Source: Foliamicus sp965115835 (GTDB lineage: Bacteria; Pseudomonadota; Gammaproteobacteria; Steroidobacterales; Foliamicaceae). Taken from it: a stretch of DNA of 64,000 nucleotides. The DNA lies in the NCBI GenBank assembly GCA_965115835.1, contig OZ220471.1:1612001-1676000 (forward strand). Reading direction: 5' to 3'. The stretch's first letter is position 1. Each line of letters opens with the position of its first letter. Made by a program: the position numbers and the translations under genes. Below are positions 52,747-61,880 of this stretch, piece after piece. The notes beneath the pieces are model-generated. The model searched no databases, was not told the origin of the DNA, and saw only the letters and a program-made list of their open reading frames with translations.

Positions 52747-54012
52747 GTGGCGCAAACCGAGAGAGCGCGGCCAACCAGCGCACCCCCCAGCCATATTCCC
52801 ACCCGCGAGGAACTGGTGCAGGAAGCCCGCAAACTGGTTCCCACCTTGCGCGAACGAGCACAGGCGACCGACGATTTGCGCACCCTGCCGGACGAAACGG
52901 TAGCGGATCTGAAGGCGGCAGGCATACACAAGATCTTTACGCCGCGGCGCTACGGAGGATTCGAGATGGACTGGGGCGCGCATGTGGATGTGTCCCGGGA
53001 ACTGGGCCGGGGCTGCGGGTCGACATCCTGGGTGGTGTCGGTAGTGATGTCCCACACCTGGATGCTGGGACGCTTCCCGGTGCGCGCCCAGGAGGAATTC
53101 TGGCCGGACCATCCGGACGCGATAATCGCTACGGCCTTTGCCGGCGGAGGCGCCATGGAGCCGGTGGACGGCGGCTTCCTGCTGTCGGGCCAGTGGCGCT
53201 TCGCCAGCGGGGTGGACCACGCCGACTGCGCGATTGTTGGCGGGCGCTACAGCGTGAAGGGCCAGTCATCGGAAGGCTCCTCGGTGAAATTCCGCATGGC
53301 GCACCTGCTTCCGGGCGATTACGAGATCGTCGACACCTGGCAGGCCGAGGGCCTGAAGGGCACCGGCAGCAAGGACATTCGAGTCAAGGACCTGTTCGTG
53401 CCTGAATACCGCACCGTCCTGTCCGAAGAGCTGGCCGGCGCCGAACCCCCGGGCGCCAGACTGCACCGAAGCTACATCTATCGGGTAGAGCTGCAGCAGT
53501 ATTTCTATACGCTGTTGTGCGGCCCCATGCTGGGAGCCACCCGGGGCGGGCTCGAACACTACCTGGAGCAGACCCGCGGCCGCACCGGCCAGATGTTCGG
53601 GGAAAACGTGGCGGAACAGATCCCCGTTCAGATCAGGGTGGCGGAATCCTGGGAAGAACTGCGGGTGGCAGACCTGATCGCCGACAACCTCATGGATTTC
53701 CTGCACGAGGCCGGCAGCTCGGGCAGGAAAATCAGGGGCGCCGACCGCTTGCGCATCCGCCGCGAACCGGCGATGGCGGGCAAGCTGTGCATGAGCGCCA
53801 TTACCCGGGTGGCGAACATGATGGGAGTGACCGGCCAGACCGGGCAGAACCCCGTGCAGCGCCACTTCCGGGACATGCGCACGATTTCGACGCATGGCGG
53901 AATCCACTGGGACAACTGCATGATGCCTACGGGCAAGCTGCTGCTGGGGCTGCCCACCGGCGACCCGCAGACAGACCTGGGCGTGGAGAAATCCCGGCAG
54001 CCTGCGCCATAG
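52747..54012 (+). CDS. acyl-CoA-dehydrogenase-like flavin hydroxylase (HsaA/HpaH group)
   Basis: The 421-aa protein has the acyl-CoA dehydrogenase fold: helical N-domain with LPDETVADLKAAGIHKIFTPRRYGGFE, beta domain with LSGQWRFASGVDHADCAIVGG, and a C-terminal helical domain. Members with the GTGSKDI stretch usually act as reduced-flavin monooxygenases (for example 3-HSA hydroxylase HsaA), not acyl-CoA oxidation. The GTG at 52747 follows GAGGAG at 8 nt. No flavin reductase partner is adjacent. The sequence suggests phenolic or steroid-ring hydroxylation, with substrate unknown. Confidence 0.8.
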   Translation: MAQTERARPTSAPPSHIPTREELVQEARKLVPTLRERAQATDDLRTLPDETVADLKAAGIHKIFTPRRYGGFEMDWGAHVDVSRELGRGCGSTSWVVSVVMSHTWMLGRFPVRAQEEFWPDHPDAIIATAFAGGGAMEPVDGGFLLSGQWRFASGVDHADCAIVGGRYSVKGQSSEGSSVKFRMAHLLPGDYEIVDTWQAEGLKGTGSKDIRVKDLFVPEYRTVLSEELAGAEPPGARLHRSYIYRVELQQYFYTLLCGPMLGATRGGLEHYLEQTRGRTGQMFGENVAEQIPVQIRVAESWEELRVADLIADNLMDFLHEAGSSGRKIRGADRLRIRREPAMAGKLCMSAITRVANMMGVTGQTGQNPVQRHFRDMRTISTHGGIHWDNCMMPTGKLLLGLPTGDPQTDLGVEKSRQPAP

Positions 54013-54132
54013 GACGATCCTGCATGCAGCCAGCGGGGTAGCGCCGGGCGATTCCGTCGCAGCATGGCTTCCCTGGCGCCGACATTTTTCCCGAATGGAC
54101 ATATGGGCGAAGTTTTTTTCCAGGGGGGTTTT

Positions 54133-54178
54133 CGGCAGCGCAGGCTGCCGGGGTTCGGATGGAGACACCCCGGCAGCC
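54133..54178 (+). promoter_or_regulatory. competing hairpins over the MFS translation start
   Basis: GGCTGCCGGGG (54143-54153) pairs perfectly with CCCCGGCAGCC (54168-54178), leaving a 14-nt loop that contains the ATG at 54159. A second perfect 7-bp hairpin, CGGCAGC (54133-54139) with GCTGCCG (54144-54150), uses part of the same strand, so the two are mutually exclusive. The layout resembles a translational switch for the following transporter. Confidence 0.5.
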
Positions 54179-55517
54179 GGGGAACATTGCTGTGAGCGAA
54201 AGGCGCGCCCGGCCTTCGCCGCTGCTGGCCTGGTACGCCGTGGGCGTGCTGATGATCGCCTTCGTCTTCTCGTTTCTCGACCGTCTGATCCTGTCGCTGC
54301 TCGTTCCTCCGATCATGGAGGACCTGGATATTTCCAACTTTTCCATCGGATTGCTGGGCGGGCTGTATTTCGCCATCTTCTATGCGCTGATGGGGCTGCC
54401 GATAGGCCGACTGGCGGACCGCAGCAGCCGCAGGCTGATCGTGAGCGCCGGGATCTTCCTGTGGAGCCTCATGACCATGGCCTGCGGTCTGGCGAAGAAT
54501 TTCTGGCATCTGGCGCTGGCGCGGGTTGGTGTGGGGGTGGGAGAAGCCACCTTGTCGCCCTGCGCCTACTCGCTGATCAGCGATTATTTCCCCAGGGAAC
54601 GCCTGGGTACTGCCCTGGGCATGTTTCAGTGCTCCGCCTTCATCGGCGCGGGCATCGCATTTCTGGCGGGCGCACAGGTGATCGACCTGGTGGCTGCGAT
54701 CCCATTCGATCGCCTGCCCGCCGCCCTGGCCGATGTTCTCGTCCGGTTCAGGCCCTGGCAACTGGCGTTCATGATCGTTGGCCTGCCCGGCGTGCTGGTG
54801 GCCCTGCTGGCGCTCACCTTGCGCGAACCCGCCCGCCAGGGCCTGATGGAGGGCGTGGGACAGAAGATCCCGTGGCGGGAGGTGCGCCGCTTCTTTTCCA
54901 GGCGGAGGCGCATGTTCCTGGGGCACTTCTTCGGGTTTGCGATACTCGCTGCGCCGATCGCCAACCTGCTGCTCTGGGGGCCGACGCACATGATCCGCAA
55001 CCTCGGCTACACCGCGCCCGAGGCGGGCCGCTTGCTGGGCTGGATCCTGCTGTTCTGCGCCCCGGCCGCGGTTCTTGCCGGAGGCTGGTTTACCGATTTC
55101 CTGCGCCGCCGCGGGCGTGTCGGCGCGCCGTTTCTGGTGGGCATCATTGCGGCCGCCGCACTCACGCCGCTGTGCCTGATCACAACGCAGCTTCAGAGCG
55201 GTTTCTGGACCCTTGCGCTACTCGTCCCCTACGCCTTCTTCGGTTGTTTCGCCACGGCCAGCGGCCCGGCAGCCCTGCAACTGGTCACGCCGAACCAGTT
55301 GCGGGCCACGGTGTCGGCCGTGTGGATGCTGGCCCTGAACATACTCTCCGCCCTGTCCGGCCCCACCGTGGTGGGTCTGGTCATTGATGGCGTGTTCGGA
55401 TACGACGAGGCGGTGGGCCGGGCGGTGGCCATGGTCGGCGCGGTCGCGGCGCCGGTCGCGGGGCTGTTCCTCCTGTACGGCCTGAAGCACTTCCGGGCCG
55501 CGGTGCGGGAACAATAG
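54159..55517 (+). CDS. MFS transporter (spinster-like)
   Basis: A 452-aa MFS protein with 12 helices, the helix-1 FLDRLILSLLVPPI signature and the loop GRLADRSSRR, like the spinster/hexuronate-aromatic acid carriers common next to catabolic genes. The ATG at 54159 lies in a hairpin loop; a GTG at 54192 with GGGGAA 7 nt before it is a credible alternative start. It follows the flavin hydroxylase by 146 bp and may take up its substrate. It converges on moeA. Confidence 0.85.
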   Translation: METPRQPGNIAVSERRARPSPLLAWYAVGVLMIAFVFSFLDRLILSLLVPPIMEDLDISNFSIGLLGGLYFAIFYALMGLPIGRLADRSSRRLIVSAGIFLWSLMTMACGLAKNFWHLALARVGVGVGEATLSPCAYSLISDYFPRERLGTALGMFQCSAFIGAGIAFLAGAQVIDLVAAIPFDRLPAALADVLVRFRPWQLAFMIVGLPGVLVALLALTLREPARQGLMEGVGQKIPWREVRRFFSRRRRMFLGHFFGFAILAAPIANLLLWGPTHMIRNLGYTAPEAGRLLGWILLFCAPAAVLAGGWFTDFLRRRGRVGAPFLVGIIAAAALTPLCLITTQLQSGFWTLALLVPYAFFGCFATASGPAALQLVTPNQLRATVSAVWMLALNILSALSGPTVVGLVIDGVFGYDEAVGRAVAMVGAVAAPVAGLFLLYGLKHFRAAVREQ

Positions 55518-55530
55518 CTTCGCGCCCGGA

Positions 55531-56745
55531 TCAGAGGGCGTAGCAGTCGACCGGTGCGCCGGCCTGCGTTCGCCCGCCCTCCACGCGCAGCCAACAGTCC
55601 GCGGCCGCCAGGGCGCCGGCATGACCGGGGCGCTGAGGATGCACCCGCTCCACCTCCCCGGACTTCCGCGCGCGGCGCGCCAGCAGGAAATGCGTAAACC
55701 CCTCGCGCAGATCGCAGGAATCCGCAATGCCAGCGCGCCAAGGCTCCTCGGCATCCATTCCCAGGATGCTGCGAATGCCCGGCCACGCCAGAAACCGCAT
55801 GCCGGCGGCAGTGGCCAACGGGTTGCCGGGGAGCCCGAATACAGGGGTCCCGTCCTCCAGCAGCGCAAACAAGGCGGGCTTGCCGGGTCGCATGGCAACG
55901 TTGTGAAAGAGGATGCGCGCGCCGAGCCGTTGCAGCGCTTCGCGCAGCACATCGCGCCTTCCTGCCGATGCGGAACCGCTGGAAGCCAGTACCCGGGCGC
56001 CGGCGGCCTTCGCGTCCTGAAACGCCCGCGCCAGTTTCCCGGGATCATCCTCCACGTGGCGCGCAACCGCCACAGGAATTCGCCGTTCGGCACACCAGGC
56101 CGCAAGCCAGGAAGCATTGCTGTTGGCGATTTCCCCGGGCGCCAGCGCAGCTCCCGGCGGGCGCACCTCGGCGCCCGTCGTCAACAGGCCCATCGGCGGT
56201 GGCGTGCGAACATGCAACTCTCCAACTCCCGCGGCGGACAGGAGCGCGACATGGCCCGCGTTGATACGCTTGCCGGTGAAATCGAACACCGCGCCGGCCG
56301 GATACTCCTCGCCTGCGATCCGCAGGTTGCGCCCCTTTTCCACGCGCTGCTGCAGGCGCAACACCCTTTCGCCCCGGCGCTCGATCACAACCGCCTGCTC
56401 CAGGGAAACCACCGCGTCCAGCGGGGAAGGCGTGAGCGCGCCGGTGGCCACGCGCAGGGCGAAACCCGCGCCGGGGCGGGTTTCGCGGGCCGCCGCGCCC
56501 ACCTTGAGTTCGCCCGCCACCGGAAGCTCCACCGGAGATTCCCCGGTAGCGCCGGCCGTATCCTCCGCCCGTAGCGCGAATCCGTCCATGGCGGCATTGT
56601 TGAAGGCCGGCGAAGCAACCGCACTCACCACGGACCGGGACGGCACGGCGCCAAGCGCCTGATCGGCCGCAATCGATTCCTCCGGCCCCGGCGCACAAAC
56701 CGAGGCAATGGCGGCGCAAGCTTCGCTGTAACGGATCGGACTCAT
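55531..56745 (-). CDS. moeA: molybdopterin molybdenumtransferase MoeA
   Basis: MoeA inserts molybdate into adenylated molybdopterin. The 404-aa protein has the N-terminal AMDGFALRAEDT, the domain III motifs (PPPMGLLTTGAEV, GEIANSNASW), RPGKPALFAL and GLPGNPLATA. The usual (S/T)GGVSVGDYD loop is degenerate (ASSGSASAGRRDVL), lacking the second Gly and the following acidic residue, so catalytic competence is uncertain. No other moa/mob genes are in the window. The ATG at 56745 gives the standard N-terminus. Confidence 0.88.
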   Translation of the reverse strand: MSPIRYSEACAAIASVCAPGPEESIAADQALGAVPSRSVVSAVASPAFNNAAMDGFALRAEDTAGATGESPVELPVAGELKVGAAARETRPGAGFALRVATGALTPSPLDAVVSLEQAVVIERRGERVLRLQQRVEKGRNLRIAGEEYPAGAVFDFTGKRINAGHVALLSAAGVGELHVRTPPPMGLLTTGAEVRPPGAALAPGEIANSNASWLAAWCAERRIPVAVARHVEDDPGKLARAFQDAKAAGARVLASSGSASAGRRDVLREALQRLGARILFHNVAMRPGKPALFALLEDGTPVFGLPGNPLATAAGMRFLAWPGIRSILGMDAEEPWRAGIADSCDLREGFTHFLLARRARKSGEVERVHPQRPGHAGALAAADCWLRVEGGRTQAGAPVDCYAL

Positions 56746-56901
56746 CGAGATGGCGGCACGCACGGTGAGCGGCCGTTTCTTTCGTTATACTCCAACCGCA
56801 ACGCGAGGTCAGCGGGGGGAGCAGGGCCGCAGGCCGGCTGGGCGGGTCATGTGGCAGGGCGGGAAGCCACCGATAACACCTGCAATTTTCGATTTTCTCG
56901 C

Positions 56902-57282
56902 GTGAACTACTACGAAATCGTCCTGGCGGCGCACCTTGCCACGGCGGGCGCAAGCATTTGCGGCTTCCTGCTCCGGGGAGTATGGATGTGGCGCCGCTCG
57001 CCCCTGCTGCGGCGCCCCGTGACGCGAACCGTACCGCATGTGAACGACGCGATATTGTTCGCTACCGCGGTCGTGCTCGCCGTGATGCTGGACTTGTGGC
57101 CGCTCCCGGCGTGGCTTGCCTGCAAAATTGCGGGCGTGGCGCTATACATCGCAAGCGGAGCGCTGGGCCTGCACTATGCCCCCACGCTCGGGCTCCGAAA
57201 ACTGTTCTTCTGCCTTGCAGTGGCCCTGTTCGCGTACGTGGCAGCCGTGGCTCGCCTGAAGCACCCGCTGCTGCTCGTCTGA
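56902..57282 (+). CDS. SirB2-family membrane protein
   Basis: The 126-aa protein (from the GTG at 56902: NYYEIVLAAHLATAGAS) has four predicted helices and matches the SirB layout, including the conserved RTVPHVNDAILF between helices 2 and 3. SirB proteins are inner-membrane proteins of unknown biochemical role. The ribosome-binding site is weak, and a GTG 51 bp upstream is also in frame. It converges on the TonB receptor gene. Confidence 0.7.
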   Translation: MNYYEIVLAAHLATAGASICGFLLRGVWMWRRSPLLRRPVTRTVPHVNDAILFATAVVLAVMLDLWPLPAWLACKIAGVALYIASGALGLHYAPTLGLRKLFFCLAVALFAYVAAVARLKHPLLLV

Positions 57283-57367
57283 TGGCGCCCACACGCCAGA
57301 GCAGCCGGATGACCCGGAAGGGGAAGATCTGGTTCCTCCCCGCCGGGTTCCCACCGGAGAATGCAAT

Positions 57368-59827
57368 CTAAAAGCTGTAGTTGACAGTAACGCCCACCTG
57401 GCGGCCACGCGGCAAGGTAACGGCAAAGCCTCGCGGCGATGTACTGGCGGAAGGCGTCTCGGCCACATGGCCGGCGATCGTGGCGGCGGCGGTCAACGAC
57501 CCTCGGGTGCGGTCGATATATCTCAGGATATCCAGTGGCGTGTCGTCATCGAGAAGGTTCCTGCCCCAAAGGGTAATGGCAAGCGCCTCCCCGCGAACGC
57601 CCAGACGCAAGCCAACCCTGGTCAGGTCGCCGGTCTCGATCAGGTTGTGGATTTGCGAGAAGCGCGAACCTTCATGGACCACATCCGCCACCCAGAACCA
57701 GGAGAAGCCCGACGCCATGACGCCCCCGTCATAGCGCGCCACCAGGGAGGCCGCGTGCTCCGGGATGCGCGGCACTTGCTGCCCGGCGGCCGAGCCCAGC
57801 CGCTGCAAGTCGCTCAGGGAGCCGTTCGCACCCCAAAGGTCGGCCTGATCGATGTTGATGTAGTCCCTGATTTCGGCTTGCGTCCAGGCGTAGCCAAGGT
57901 TGAGAGTGAGCTTTTCGGTAACCAGCGCTTCCAGTTCCACCTCAAGCCCGTTGACGACCGATTCGCCCACATTGTCCAGGATGGAGGTGGAGGAGCCGCT
58001 TGCGAGCTCGATCACTGTCGTGAACTGCTGTTCCTCGACCTCGGTGCGATAGGCGGCGACGCCCACCACCATGCGCCGGTCCATGAGGCGAGCCTTGTAT
58101 CCCGCCTCGTAGTTCCACGCCACCTCTTCGTCCACCTTGCGGAACGATTCATCGGGATTTCCGGCTGCATCTTCCGGGACATCGGTATTGAAGTTGCCCG
58201 GCTTCGAACCCCTGGAAACATTCAGGTACAGGTTGGTGTCCTCATTGAGCTGATAACGCAGCGTGGCGCGCGGGTTCACCGAGTCGAAATCAGCCGTGTA
58301 GTCGCCGGCTATAGCGGTCGCTTCATCGGTCTCGAAAGCCCGCACGCGAATCTCGTCGTTTGCCCAGCGCGCCTCCAGGGTGGCGGTCCACTGATCGCCG
58401 AGGTCCCATTCCAGGCTGCCGAACACCGCCGTATTGGTAACGTCTTCATATTCGGCTTCGCCGTTCGTGGATATTTCTCCCGGCGTCTGACCATACTTGG
58501 CGGTGGCGGCGGACATCACCTTGCGCTCCATCCTTTCATACCTCTTGCCGCGGTAGTAGTACAGGCCGGCAGTCGCCCGGAGCGCCCGGTCGGCGGGCGA
58601 TGTCAGCCGCAGTTCCTGGGAAAGGTCCGACTGATCGTAAGCATTCAAGCGGAGAAAAATGCCGCACAGGCCCGCGCAAATTCCGCCGCCAACCCGCTGA
58701 ACCAGGAATGGCGGAAGATTGGCCGTTGCCGCATCCGCCACGGCCACCCCGAAGTCGTACCCGCCGTAGGTGACGTCGAAGAAGTTCTCGTGCTCGTCGT
58801 CGATATTTCCGGTAATGCTGGAAAGCCGCCACCCGTTGGTCAGTTCGTAGTGCATGGCAAGCGAGGCGAACAGGCGGTCGTTGCGATTCCCGGCCCCGCC
58901 GGCGGCGTCGAGTTCCTCGGTCAGAAGGGCCACCGGCAGGTCGCGGAGCGCCTCGCCGCGGTAATACTCGCGAGCCCGGGGGCCAGTGACGCCGGAAAGA
59001 TCGAGGCTGGAGGACTGGGGGCCCCGGAAACAGCAGTTGTTGTGATTGCGGCCTTGCAGCGCGATTGCGAAATGGCCGTCGTCCACCTTCTGATAGCCGA
59101 CAGACAAGGTGGCCTCGAACTGTTCGCTGGGGGTAAGAAAGAGCTTGGCCGAAACGCTGGATGTCGATTGGTCGCCCACCACCTTGTCCGTTATCGTGTT
59201 GACATGCTCCCCGCCGTACTCGTCGAGGCCGGCGGCAATGCGAAACCAGGCCAGGCCCTCCGACAGCGGGCCGCTCACCCAGGCATTGGCGCTGTACGAC
59301 TCGTGCTGCGCAGCGCCAATGCTTACCTCGCCTGCAAACTCCTCGGTGGGGCGGCGGGTGATGTAGTTGATCGCGCCGGCGTAGGTTCCCCGGCCGTACT
59401 GCGCCGACTGCGGACCCTTGATGATTTCAACGCGCTCGACATTGGCCAGATCGACCGAAGACACCAGGCCTCCCACGTAGATGCCGTCCACGAAAGTGGA
59501 TACCGCCTTCACTCCGGCGATGCCGTTGAGAATCGTGGTCTGGCCCCGTACTGCGGGCCGGTCGAGCTGCGGCTGCCGTCCAAAGCCGGAATGGAACGAA
59601 AATCCCGGCGTGTACAGGGCGATATCGTTGACGGAATCAAGCCCCATTTCCCTGATGTCGTCCGAGGTAAACGCGCTGATCGCGATCGGAACGTCCTGGA
59701 CAGACTCCTCGCGCTTGCGCGCAGTCACGATGATTTCTTCCAGCGCGCCTTGCTGGGCGATCAGGTGCCGCGGCGCAATGGCCACGCCCACCGCAAGTAC
59801 GCAGAATACGACAAGTCTCGGTTTCAT
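57368..59827 (-). CDS. TonB-dependent outer-membrane receptor
   Basis: The 819-aa protein has a signal peptide (to about residue 25), a TonB box-like EEIIVTARKREESVQDVPI, a plug domain (VDGIYVGGL, VERVEIIKGPQSAQYGRGTYAGAINY) and a 22-strand barrel ending in NYSF, the terminal aromatic sorting signal. This EIIVTARK group takes up varied compounds (siderophores, sugars, aromatics or steroids); the ligand is unknown. The ATG at 59827 follows AAGGAG at 10 nt. A promoter with a palindromic operator lies upstream. Confidence 0.92.
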   Translation of the reverse strand: MKPRLVVFCVLAVGVAIAPRHLIAQQGALEEIIVTARKREESVQDVPIAISAFTSDDIREMGLDSVNDIALYTPGFSFHSGFGRQPQLDRPAVRGQTTILNGIAGVKAVSTFVDGIYVGGLVSSVDLANVERVEIIKGPQSAQYGRGTYAGAINYITRRPTEEFAGEVSIGAAQHESYSANAWVSGPLSEGLAWFRIAAGLDEYGGEHVNTITDKVVGDQSTSSVSAKLFLTPSEQFEATLSVGYQKVDDGHFAIALQGRNHNNCCFRGPQSSSLDLSGVTGPRAREYYRGEALRDLPVALLTEELDAAGGAGNRNDRLFASLAMHYELTNGWRLSSITGNIDDEHENFFDVTYGGYDFGVAVADAATANLPPFLVQRVGGGICAGLCGIFLRLNAYDQSDLSQELRLTSPADRALRATAGLYYYRGKRYERMERKVMSAATAKYGQTPGEISTNGEAEYEDVTNTAVFGSLEWDLGDQWTATLEARWANDEIRVRAFETDEATAIAGDYTADFDSVNPRATLRYQLNEDTNLYLNVSRGSKPGNFNTDVPEDAAGNPDESFRKVDEEVAWNYEAGYKARLMDRRMVVGVAAYRTEVEEQQFTTVIELASGSSTSILDNVGESVVNGLEVELEALVTEKLTLNLGYAWTQAEIRDYINIDQADLWGANGSLSDLQRLGSAAGQQVPRIPEHAASLVARYDGGVMASGFSWFWVADVVHEGSRFSQIHNLIETGDLTRVGLRLGVRGEALAITLWGRNLLDDDTPLDILRYIDRTRGSLTAAATIAGHVAETPSASTSPRGFAVTLPRGRQVGVTVNYSF

Positions 59828-59887
59828 CAATTTATTGCTCCTTAGTGGGCTGCCCGGCGAATTGGTTGCGGCAGCTTTCGGCCGGCT

Positions 59888-59917
59888 ATTATGCACCAGC
59901 AGGCGTGATTGTCACGC
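59888..59917 (-). promoter_or_regulatory. promoter with palindromic operator upstream of the TonB receptor
   Basis: On the minus strand GTGACA (59910-59915) and CATAAT (59888-59893) are spaced 16 bp, a good sigma70 promoter. The perfect palindrome GCGTGA-TTG-TCACGC at 59903-59917 overlaps the -35 element, suggesting a repressor or activator site controlling the receptor. Confidence 0.6.
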
Positions 59918-59981
59918 TTCCGTAAAACAGGGCTTTCGACCAGCAAAGTGGCGGCTGTCGCGGCCTGCCCGGCGAAAAACC

Positions 59982-61025
59982 TCAGGCCACAGCCGCGCCT
60001 GGAATGCGCGCGGTAATGCAGGCGCCGCTCCCCGGCGGACTGGCGACCTCCAGACTGCCGCCATGGGCCTCGGCGATCAGTCGGCACAGATACAGGCCCA
60101 GCCCGTGACGCCCCGTACCTGCTCCGCGCGCAGGATCCGCCCGATAGAAAGCGTGGGTAACTTGTTCGAGATGCTGCGGCGGGATGCCGGGACCCTGGTC
60201 CCTGACCCGCACAACCGCCTCGTTGGCCCCCACTTCAAGGTCCACTTCCACCGGGGGAGCGTTGCGGGGGTTGTAACGCAGGGCGTTCTCCACGAGGTTG
60301 CGCACCAGCATCCGCATGCGCGCCGCGTTCACGCTCAGACAGGCCGGCGCAGACGGCAGGCTCAGGGTCACGCGGTGGCGGTCATTGGGAAAGTCGCCTC
60401 GCATCACCTCCGCCATGAGCTTGCTCAGGTCCACACGCGAACGTGAAAGACTGCGCCGCCGCGTACTGAGACGTTCGCTCTCCAGCAATTCCGTGATCAT
60501 GCGTTCCATGCTGGAAAGGTCGTATTCCAGGTGCGCCCGCACTTCCTTGTCGTGGATGAACTCGAGCGCCAGACGCGCTCGGGTGAGCGGGGTTCGCAAT
60601 TCATGGCTCAGGGAGAGCAGCAATTCCCGCTGACCGCCCAGCATGCGCTGCACTTCGCCCGCTATCAGGTTGATGCGATGCGAAAGCCTCCCCAACTCGT
60701 CCTGGCGGCGAATCGGAATCCGGTGGTCGAGCTGCCCTTCGCGAATCCGGCGGGCGCCAACCCGAATGTCCTGCAACGGATAGAACAGCCGGCGCACCGC
60801 AAGGTAGCAACCGCCCACAACGGCCGCGCACACGACATAGATGGAGATGCGCAGCAGCGTCATGTTGCGCTCGGGAGGAAACACCTCCATGCCAACGGTA
60901 ACGCCCACGCAAATGACCAACAGGCTCGCCACGAAGATCAGCGCCAGACGTATGGGCAACGAACACCATGCCTCGAGCGGCTTGCGCGCCAGCCATTGGG
61001 CGGTGCGGGCAAAACGACCGCTCAT
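59982..61025 (-). CDS. two-component sensor histidine kinase
   Basis: The 347-aa kinase has two membrane helices (about 25-46 and 58-78) separated by only about 11 residues, so it lacks a periplasmic sensor domain and probably senses within the membrane or via a partner. It then has a HAMP linker, the dimerisation box SLSHELRTPLTRARLALEF with His141, and an HATPase domain (NLVENALRYN, DQGPGIP, GLGLYLCR). It overlaps the response regulator stop by 4 bp. The family is CpxA/RstB-like. Confidence 0.93.
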   Translation of the reverse strand: MSGRFARTAQWLARKPLEAWCSLPIRLALIFVASLLVICVGVTVGMEVFPPERNMTLLRISIYVVCAAVVGGCYLAVRRLFYPLQDIRVGARRIREGQLDHRIPIRRQDELGRLSHRINLIAGEVQRMLGGQRELLLSLSHELRTPLTRARLALEFIHDKEVRAHLEYDLSSMERMITELLESERLSTRRRSLSRSRVDLSKLMAEVMRGDFPNDRHRVTLSLPSAPACLSVNAARMRMLVRNLVENALRYNPRNAPPVEVDLEVGANEAVVRVRDQGPGIPPQHLEQVTHAFYRADPARGAGTGRHGLGLYLCRLIAEAHGGSLEVASPPGSGACITARIPGAAVA

Positions 61026-61726
61026 GCCTGTTCCTGCGCTTCCTGCGCCTCGAGAAATACGTAGCCGGCGCCGCGTATGGTCCGAATGAATCGCGGATTC
61101 GACGGATCGTCATTCAGCTTCTGGCGCAGCCGGCTGATATTGATGTCCACGGAGCGCGAGAAGAGATTGGGTTCGATGCCATGCAAATCCGCCAGGATCT
61201 CGTCACGGGTGTACACACGCCCGGGCTCGGTCGAAAGCAGCTGCAAGAGGTTGAACTCCATCGCGGTCAAGTCCAGCAGCTCGCCGTCGAGAAACGCTTC
61301 GCGCCGGTCGTAATCCAGGTGCAAGGGTCCGTGGTCGGCCGCGCCAGACAGGGTCCTGGAGCGCTGTACCCGGCGCAGGATGGTCTGGATCCGGGCCACC
61401 AGTTCCCGGGGCTCGAAGGGCTTGGGCATGTAGTCGTCCGCACCCACTTCGAGGCCCACCACGCGGTCGGTGACATCGCCGCGGGCGGTGAGCATGATGA
61501 TGGGCACACTGCTGGACTTGCGTATTTCGCGACATAACTCGAAACCGTCTCGCCCCGGAAGCATGACATCCAGTATCACCAGGTCCGGCGAGAATGACGC
61601 CAGCTTGCGCAGACCGCTGTCTCCCTCAAGAGCTGTCTTGAGCTCGAGATCGAAACGGCTGAAGTAGGCCCGGAGAAGCATCCCGAGCTTGGCGTCGTCG
61701 TCGATGAGCAGGATACGTGCGGGCAT
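61022..61726 (-). CDS. OmpR-family response regulator
   Basis: A 234-aa regulator with a receiver domain (acidic pair LLIDDDAK, phospho-acceptor Asp53 in VILDVMLPGRDGFE, KPFEPREL) and a winged-helix Trans_reg_C domain (RVYTRDEILADLHGIEPNLFSRSVDINISRLRQKL). The operator-like triple GTTAC array lies 54-78 bp upstream of its start, in the divergent region shared with a small membrane peptide gene, suggesting autoregulation. Confidence 0.95.
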   Translation of the reverse strand: MPARILLIDDDAKLGMLLRAYFSRFDLELKTALEGDSGLRKLASFSPDLVILDVMLPGRDGFELCREIRKSSSVPIIMLTARGDVTDRVVGLEVGADDYMPKPFEPRELVARIQTILRRVQRSRTLSGAADHGPLHLDYDRREAFLDGELLDLTAMEFNLLQLLSTEPGRVYTRDEILADLHGIEPNLFSRSVDINISRLRQKLNDDPSNPRFIRTIRGAGYVFLEAQEAQEQA

Positions 61727-61768
61727 TGCCGGTGATTTTACGGGCGGAATTTCCCGAAATGCGGCCCC

Positions 61769-61804
61769 GTTCCGGCCCCGTTACAAAACGTTACGAAACG
61801 TTAC
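61769..61804. promoter_or_regulatory. tandem GTTAC operator (10-bp period)
   Basis: GTTAC occurs at 61780-61784, 61790-61794 and 61800-61804, exactly 10 bp apart, with a related GTTCC at 61769-61773. Direct repeats at about one helical turn are the usual binding pattern of OmpR-family regulators. The array sits between the response regulator gene and the divergent small peptide gene. Confidence 0.65.
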
Positions 61805-61880
61805 CTCGGCGAGAAGAAAAAAACCGATACGCCCCTATCCTTTTCCTGCATCAACAAGGAGATGCAAAGGAGAAAGAAAG

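Noticed and set aside
54108..54150. T-run followed by a hairpin as terminator of the flavin hydroxylase
   Set aside because: The T-run precedes rather than follows the stem, so intrinsic termination is unlikely.
57283..57367. Bidirectional terminator between sirB-like and the TonB receptor
   Set aside because: Only weak GGGGA/TCCCC pairing and no T-runs on either side.
57467..59845. 792-residue open frame antisense to the TonB receptor
   Set aside because: It is the codon shadow of the receptor gene; no start signal or recognisable motif.
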